The translations under genes were made by a program, and so were the position numbers. A DNA stretch of 53,743 nucleotides from JADGHE01 sp035716025. Its GTDB lineage: Bacteria; Pseudomonadota; Alphaproteobacteria; Rhizobiales; Xanthobacteraceae. Below are positions 50,688 through 53,743 of this stretch, one piece after another. Below the pieces are notes generated by a model. That model did no database searches and was not told the DNA's origin. It saw nothing but the letters and a program-made list of their open reading frames with translations. Every line of letters begins with the position of its first letter. Position 1 is the first letter of the stretch. The stretch lies in assembly GCA_035716025.1 (NCBI GenBank), contig DASTKH010000025.1:1-53743 (forward strand). Reading direction: 5' to 3'.

Positions 50688-51404
50688 GTGCTGTCGGTCC
50701 AACACATTGCCAAGGCCATACGCGGCCGGCCGATCGTCGACGATGTGAGCCTGCACGTCCGGCGGGGAGAGGTGGTCGGGCTCCTCGGCCCGAACGGCGC
50801 CGGCAAGACGACCGTATTCCACCTCTTGACCGGGGCGATCCCGATCGACAGCGGGTATATCCAGCTCGACGGCACCGATATGACGCATTTCCCGCTTTAC
50901 GAGCGGGCGCGGCGTGGGCTGAGCTATCTGCCGCAGGAGCCGTCGGTGTTCCGCGCGCTGACCACCGCGCAAAACATCGAGATCGTCATCGAAGCGCTGG
51001 ATCTGCCGCGCGCGGCCCGCGACCAGCTTCTGGAGGACCTGCTGGCCGAATTTCGCCTGACCGCGCTGCGCGATGTGCGCGCAAGCCGCTTGTCGGGCGG
51101 CGAGCGCCGCCGCTGCGAAATTGCCCGCTCCCTCGCGAGCGGGCCGAGCTTCATCTTGCTCGACGAACCTTTCGCAGGCGTCGATCCGATTGCCGTCAAC
51201 GAGGTTCGGCGGCTGCTGCGCCATCTCGCCGGCCGCGGCATCGGCGTTCTCGTGACGGACCACAACGTCCGGGAGACTCTGAATCTCATCGACCGGGCCT
51301 ATATCATCGATTCCGGCCGGGTGCTGATGCACGGTACGGCCGCGGCCGTCCTCGCCGACGCCGAGGTGCGACGCATCTATCTTGGCAGCGAGTTTGCGCT
51401 TTAG
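50688..51404 (+). CDS. lptB: LptB-type ABC ATPase
   Basis: 238 residues from GTG 50688, with GAGGA eight bases upstream. GPNGAGKTTVFHLLTG (Walker A), the LptB-typical YLPQEPSVFRALT, LSGGERRRCEIARSL, FILLDEPFAGVDPIAV and the switch H in TDHNVRETL are intact. LptB drives extraction of LPS from the inner membrane with LptF and LptG, whose genes follow here. Usual rhizobial lptB genes lie beside lptC, lptA and rpoN. This position next to inositol-phosphate synthase and lptFG is different and may mark a second or dedicated exporter. Confidence 0.9.
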   Translation: MLSVQHIAKAIRGRPIVDDVSLHVRRGEVVGLLGPNGAGKTTVFHLLTGAIPIDSGYIQLDGTDMTHFPLYERARRGLSYLPQEPSVFRALTTAQNIEIVIEALDLPRAARDQLLEDLLAEFRLTALRDVRASRLSGGERRRCEIARSLASGPSFILLDEPFAGVDPIAVNEVRRLLRHLAGRGIGVLVTDHNVRETLNLIDRAYIIDSGRVLMHGTAAAVLADAEVRRIYLGSEFAL

Positions 51405-51719
51405 CGCCGCAATCCGCGCCGCGCCTGCCCCCGGTGCGGCGGGCAACGCGCAGGCGGTGCATGCCGCCCGTCCCCGTCCGGTTTGCCCCCGCGTCCCACG
51501 GAACCTCCTCCCCGTCCCTGAGGTTGAAAGAAAAACGGGCGGGAGGCGCCTTCGATGGACGAAAAACTCGGCCTTTCGATCGCATTTGTTGCGGCGGTCG
51601 CGCTTGTCGCGCTCAGGGTCGCGCTGGGCGCCTGAGCGACAGGCCCCCTCCAGCGCCTTCGCTTCGGCTCGTTTCCGGGCTAGAGGTAGCCGGTCTTAGG
51701 CTTGTGAACTGCGGCCCGG
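51405..51719 (+). other. lptB-lptF intergenic stretch with one micro-gene
   Basis: 315 bases. Apart from the 26-codon frame at 51555-51635, I see no other coding signal. The two sides are GC-rich without clear promoter or terminator. Confidence 0.45.
51555..51635 (+). CDS. 26-residue single-pass membrane peptide
   Basis: ATG 51555 to TGA 51635, 26 residues: MDEKLGLSIA, then the hydrophobic segment FVAAVALVALRVALGA. GGGAGG lies eight bases upstream, a better ribosome site than most genes nearby. One membrane helix with a charged N-terminus is predicted. It lies between lptB and lptF on the same strand, so it could be a small subunit or regulator of the exporter. Conservation is needed to be sure that it is a gene. 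Confidence 0.5.
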   Translation: MDEKLGLSIAFVAAVALVALRVALGA

Positions 51720-52952
51720 ATGAGCCTCATCGTGACCGATCGCCCGGCGTCTGGTCGGCGCCGACGCGGATTTACATTTTCCGTCAAGAGCATGCCGCAG
51801 CTCTATGCGCGCAGAATGCTCGCGCGCATCCTGTTGCAACTCACCCTTCTGCTCCTGCTCATCGAGGGAATCTTTCTCGGCGAACGGCTGACGACCATTC
51901 TCGACTCCGCCCTGCAAAGGTCGGCCAGCGTTGTGGACATCCTGGCGCTGCTTGCGTTTATGGCGCCCGAGGTCTCCGACCTCGCGCTGCCGCTTGCCCT
52001 TCTGATCGCGGTCTACGGAACCACGCTGCGCTGCCGGGAAGACCGCGAGCTGCTCGTGCTCGCAGGCGCCGGAATCGGCGCCTATCAGATCATCCGGCTC
52101 GTCGTGGGGGTGGGGCTCGCGGCGCAGGTTCTGTCGCTGATGCTGTCCGGCGTCATTGAACCGTACGCCCGGTTCGCCTACCGACAAGTCCTGTTCGCGG
52201 CGGAATACCGCGCGCTCTTGGGAGGCATCACGCCCGGGGAATTCTATTTCTTCGGCAAGACCGTCGTCTTTGCGGGCGGACGGACGCCCGACAGCATCGA
52301 GCGGCGGGTCTTCATGTACGATCCGCGTCCGGGCGCCGATCGCGTCGTCGTGGCGGATCGGGCGCGGCTCGAAGGCCCGGACCGCGAAGGCATGATGACG
52401 CTGCGCCTGCGCGATCTCACGGTCAACGACTTCGCCAATCCGAAAAGTGCAGGGTCGGCCGATTGCGTGGATTGCGATGCGCCGCGCGGCGAGCCGCTGC
52501 ACAATCTCCAGATCGGCACCTATGCCCGCGAAATGACGATCCGCGATCTGTTCCGTTTCGAACTGCGCGGCGCAACGAGCGCGGCTGAATGGACCTCGCT
52601 CGAGTTGCTCGGGATCGGCACGCCGCCCGGCGCGGCCGACAGCGCGAAAATCGCCGAGCTCGCAAGCCGGCTCTCGCGAAGCTTTCTCTGCCTGATTGCG
52701 CCGCTGTTCGCGCTGGTCGCCATTATCTTCACAACCGCACGCAGCCAGGCCTTCGCGATGCCGCTCGCCTGCGCCGCCCTGCTCTCGACCGACCTCGCGG
52801 TCACCGCGGTGGCGAAGCTCATCAGCGCCGCCGGGCTGAAATGGGTGCTGCTCCCGCCGATCGTCGCGGCCGTCGCGAGCGTGATTGTCCTGAGCCGCTA
52901 CAGCGTCCGCAACCAACACGGCATCGTGCGGCCGGCCCTAGGCAGGCTATGA
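51720..52952 (+). CDS. lptF: LptF/LptG-family permease (YjgP/YjgQ)
   Basis: 410 residues from ATG 51720, the first start after an in-frame stop; ATG 51792 would remove 24 basic residues, and neither has a strong ribosome site. Helices at about 36-55 and 70-110 (LALPLALLIAVYGT, then the cytosolic REDRELLVLAGAGIGAYQI coupling helix) precede a periplasmic beta-jellyroll domain (about 160-295). Three C-terminal helices (LIAPLFALVAIIF and on) close the protein. Together with LptG and LptB it moves lipids toward the outer membrane. The start of the next gene overlaps its stop (ATGA). Confidence 0.87.
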   Translation: MSLIVTDRPASGRRRRGFTFSVKSMPQLYARRMLARILLQLTLLLLLIEGIFLGERLTTILDSALQRSASVVDILALLAFMAPEVSDLALPLALLIAVYGTTLRCREDRELLVLAGAGIGAYQIIRLVVGVGLAAQVLSLMLSGVIEPYARFAYRQVLFAAEYRALLGGITPGEFYFFGKTVVFAGGRTPDSIERRVFMYDPRPGADRVVVADRARLEGPDREGMMTLRLRDLTVNDFANPKSAGSADCVDCDAPRGEPLHNLQIGTYAREMTIRDLFRFELRGATSAAEWTSLELLGIGTPPGAADSAKIAELASRLSRSFLCLIAPLFALVAIIFTTARSQAFAMPLACAALLSTDLAVTAVAKLISAAGLKWVLLPPIVAAVASVIVLSRYSVRNQHGIVRPALGRL

Positions 52953-53743
52953 CTGCGAGCTTTCTCCAAAGGGACCGCCATGCGCGCTCGGCTATCGGCC
53001 GGCCGCGGCTCGTGGTAGCGCCGTTCGGCCAGCATACCCGTTACATGCTGCGCAATTACGGGCGGCACACATTCGTGGTCGTCATCGCCTTTCTGGCGAT
53101 TGCGCTCGGGATCGATCTATCGCCGCGCATGTCGCGCGTGCTCGCGGCGCAGCCGCCGGTCGAAGGCTTTGCGGCCGTCGTCCGCATTGCCTGGTACTCG
53201 GTGCTGCGCAGCGCCGACATCCTCACGCGGCTGTTTCCGATCACCTGCTTCCTCGGCATTGCCTGGAGCGAGATCGCCCATACTCGTTCGCGCGAGCGCG
53301 TGGTCATCTGGAACAGCGGCCGCTCGCCGGCGCAGTGTCTTGCCCCCGTGCTGCTGTTCGGCGTGCTCGCAGGCGCGGTGCAGGTCAGCCTCGACTGCTA
53401 CATCCGGCCGGTCGCGGTCGCGGCGCAGATCGCCGCCCGCTGGGGCGACTACGGCGAACAGCTCGATCGCAGCCTGTCCGACAAGGTGAACTGGATGGCG
53501 GCGCGGAGCGACATCCTCTCCGCGCGCGTCGGCTACGGTCCGCCCCCCGTCCTGCACGATGCGACGATCTATCATTTCCGTCCGGACGGGCGGCTCCAGG
53601 AGATCATCGTCGCGCGCGCTGCGACGCCGGCCGGCGAGCTCGGGCGCTGGCGCCTCTACGATTCACGCGCCTGGGATCTTTCGGACACCGACGAGGCGCA
53701 AGCCTTTGCGGCAGGCGATCCTACGCCCGGCCCCGAGGATCGC
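52949..53743 (+). CDS. lptG: LptF/LptG-family permease, 3' end beyond window
   Basis: The frame opens at ATG 52949 inside the lptF stop and runs to the last base without a stop; 265 residues are visible. After a polar N-terminus of about 30 residues come a first helix (HTFVVVIAFLAIALGIDL), two more helices with the coupling segment SEIAHTRSRERVVIWNSGRSP, and the start of the periplasmic domain. It is the second permease of the pair. Which of the two genes is the true LptF or LptG cannot be settled by eye. Confidence 0.82.
   Translation, partial: MTASFLQRDRHARSAIGRPRLVVAPFGQHTRYMLRNYGRHTFVVVIAFLAIALGIDLSPRMSRVLAAQPPVEGFAAVVRIAWYSVLRSADILTRLFPITCFLGIAWSEIAHTRSRERVVIWNSGRSPAQCLAPVLLFGVLAGAVQVSLDCYIRPVAVAAQIAARWGDYGEQLDRSLSDKVNWMAARSDILSARVGYGPPPVLHDATIYHFRPDGRLQEIIVARAATPAGELGRWRLYDSRAWDLSDTDEAQAFAAGDPTPGPEDR

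Noticed and set aside
48726..51446. 906-codon open frame antisense to ino1 and lptB
   Set aside because: It mirrors codon positions of strongly supported genes in GC-rich DNA, has a low-complexity Arg/Ala/Asp composition and no ribosome site.

Overview
The window is GC-rich chromosomal DNA of an alphaproteobacterium, most likely of the order Hyphomicrobiales (Rhizobiales). The evidence is gene order and fusions: a fused ispDF gene, the series dusB(nifR3)-ntrB-ntrC-ntrY-ntrX followed by hfq-hflX, a pyruvate dehydrogenase operon whose E1-beta carries a lipoyl domain, and a run rlpA-dac-tmk-holB-metG-tatD-MBL. I cannot name a genus. I recognised no tRNA, rRNA, CRISPR array, IS element or prophage.

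Layout. (1) 1-2.8 kb, minus strand: two paralogous curlin-repeat (amyloid) proteins, the first cut by the window edge, with a palindrome-rich control region. (2) 3.2-8.3 kb: a small winged-helix protein, exported proteins, a divergent LysR regulator/class A beta-lactamase pair (ampR-bla arrangement), and a DUF190-crcB-crcB fluoride-channel operon. (3) 8.4-19 kb: pdhA, pdhB, pdhC and lpd with five small uncharacterised genes between them, then lipoyl synthase lipA, a Coq10/RatA-like START protein and two separate CinA/PncC paralogs. (4) 19-31 kb: ispDF, then dusB, NtrBC, NtrYX, a D-amino-acid transaminase, Hfq and HflX. (5) 30.7-39.2 kb, minus strand: mazG and a housekeeping/cell-wall operon.

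(6) 39.5-50.6 kb is the accessory region of most interest. It encodes an alpha-oxoamine synthase (serine-palmitoyltransferase-like), a SyrD/PvdE-type ABC exporter, a stand-alone CDP-inositol-type cytidylyltransferase, an SDR reductase, a GNAT-fold acyltransferase resembling bacterial ceramide synthase, two CDP-alcohol phosphotransferases (one fused to a decayed nucleotidyltransferase domain), an LpxO/AspH-type hydroxylase and an actinobacterial-type myo-inositol-phosphate synthase. Taken together they read as a pathway for a long-chain-base lipid with a phosphoinositol headgroup made from CDP-inositol. This is an inference from family membership and gene context; no product is shown by the sequence.

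(7) 50.7 kb to the end: lptB, a 26-residue membrane peptide gene, lptF and a truncated lptG, which could export LPS or the lipid made by region 6. Many long open frames antisense to real genes are GC-codon shadows and have been left out.
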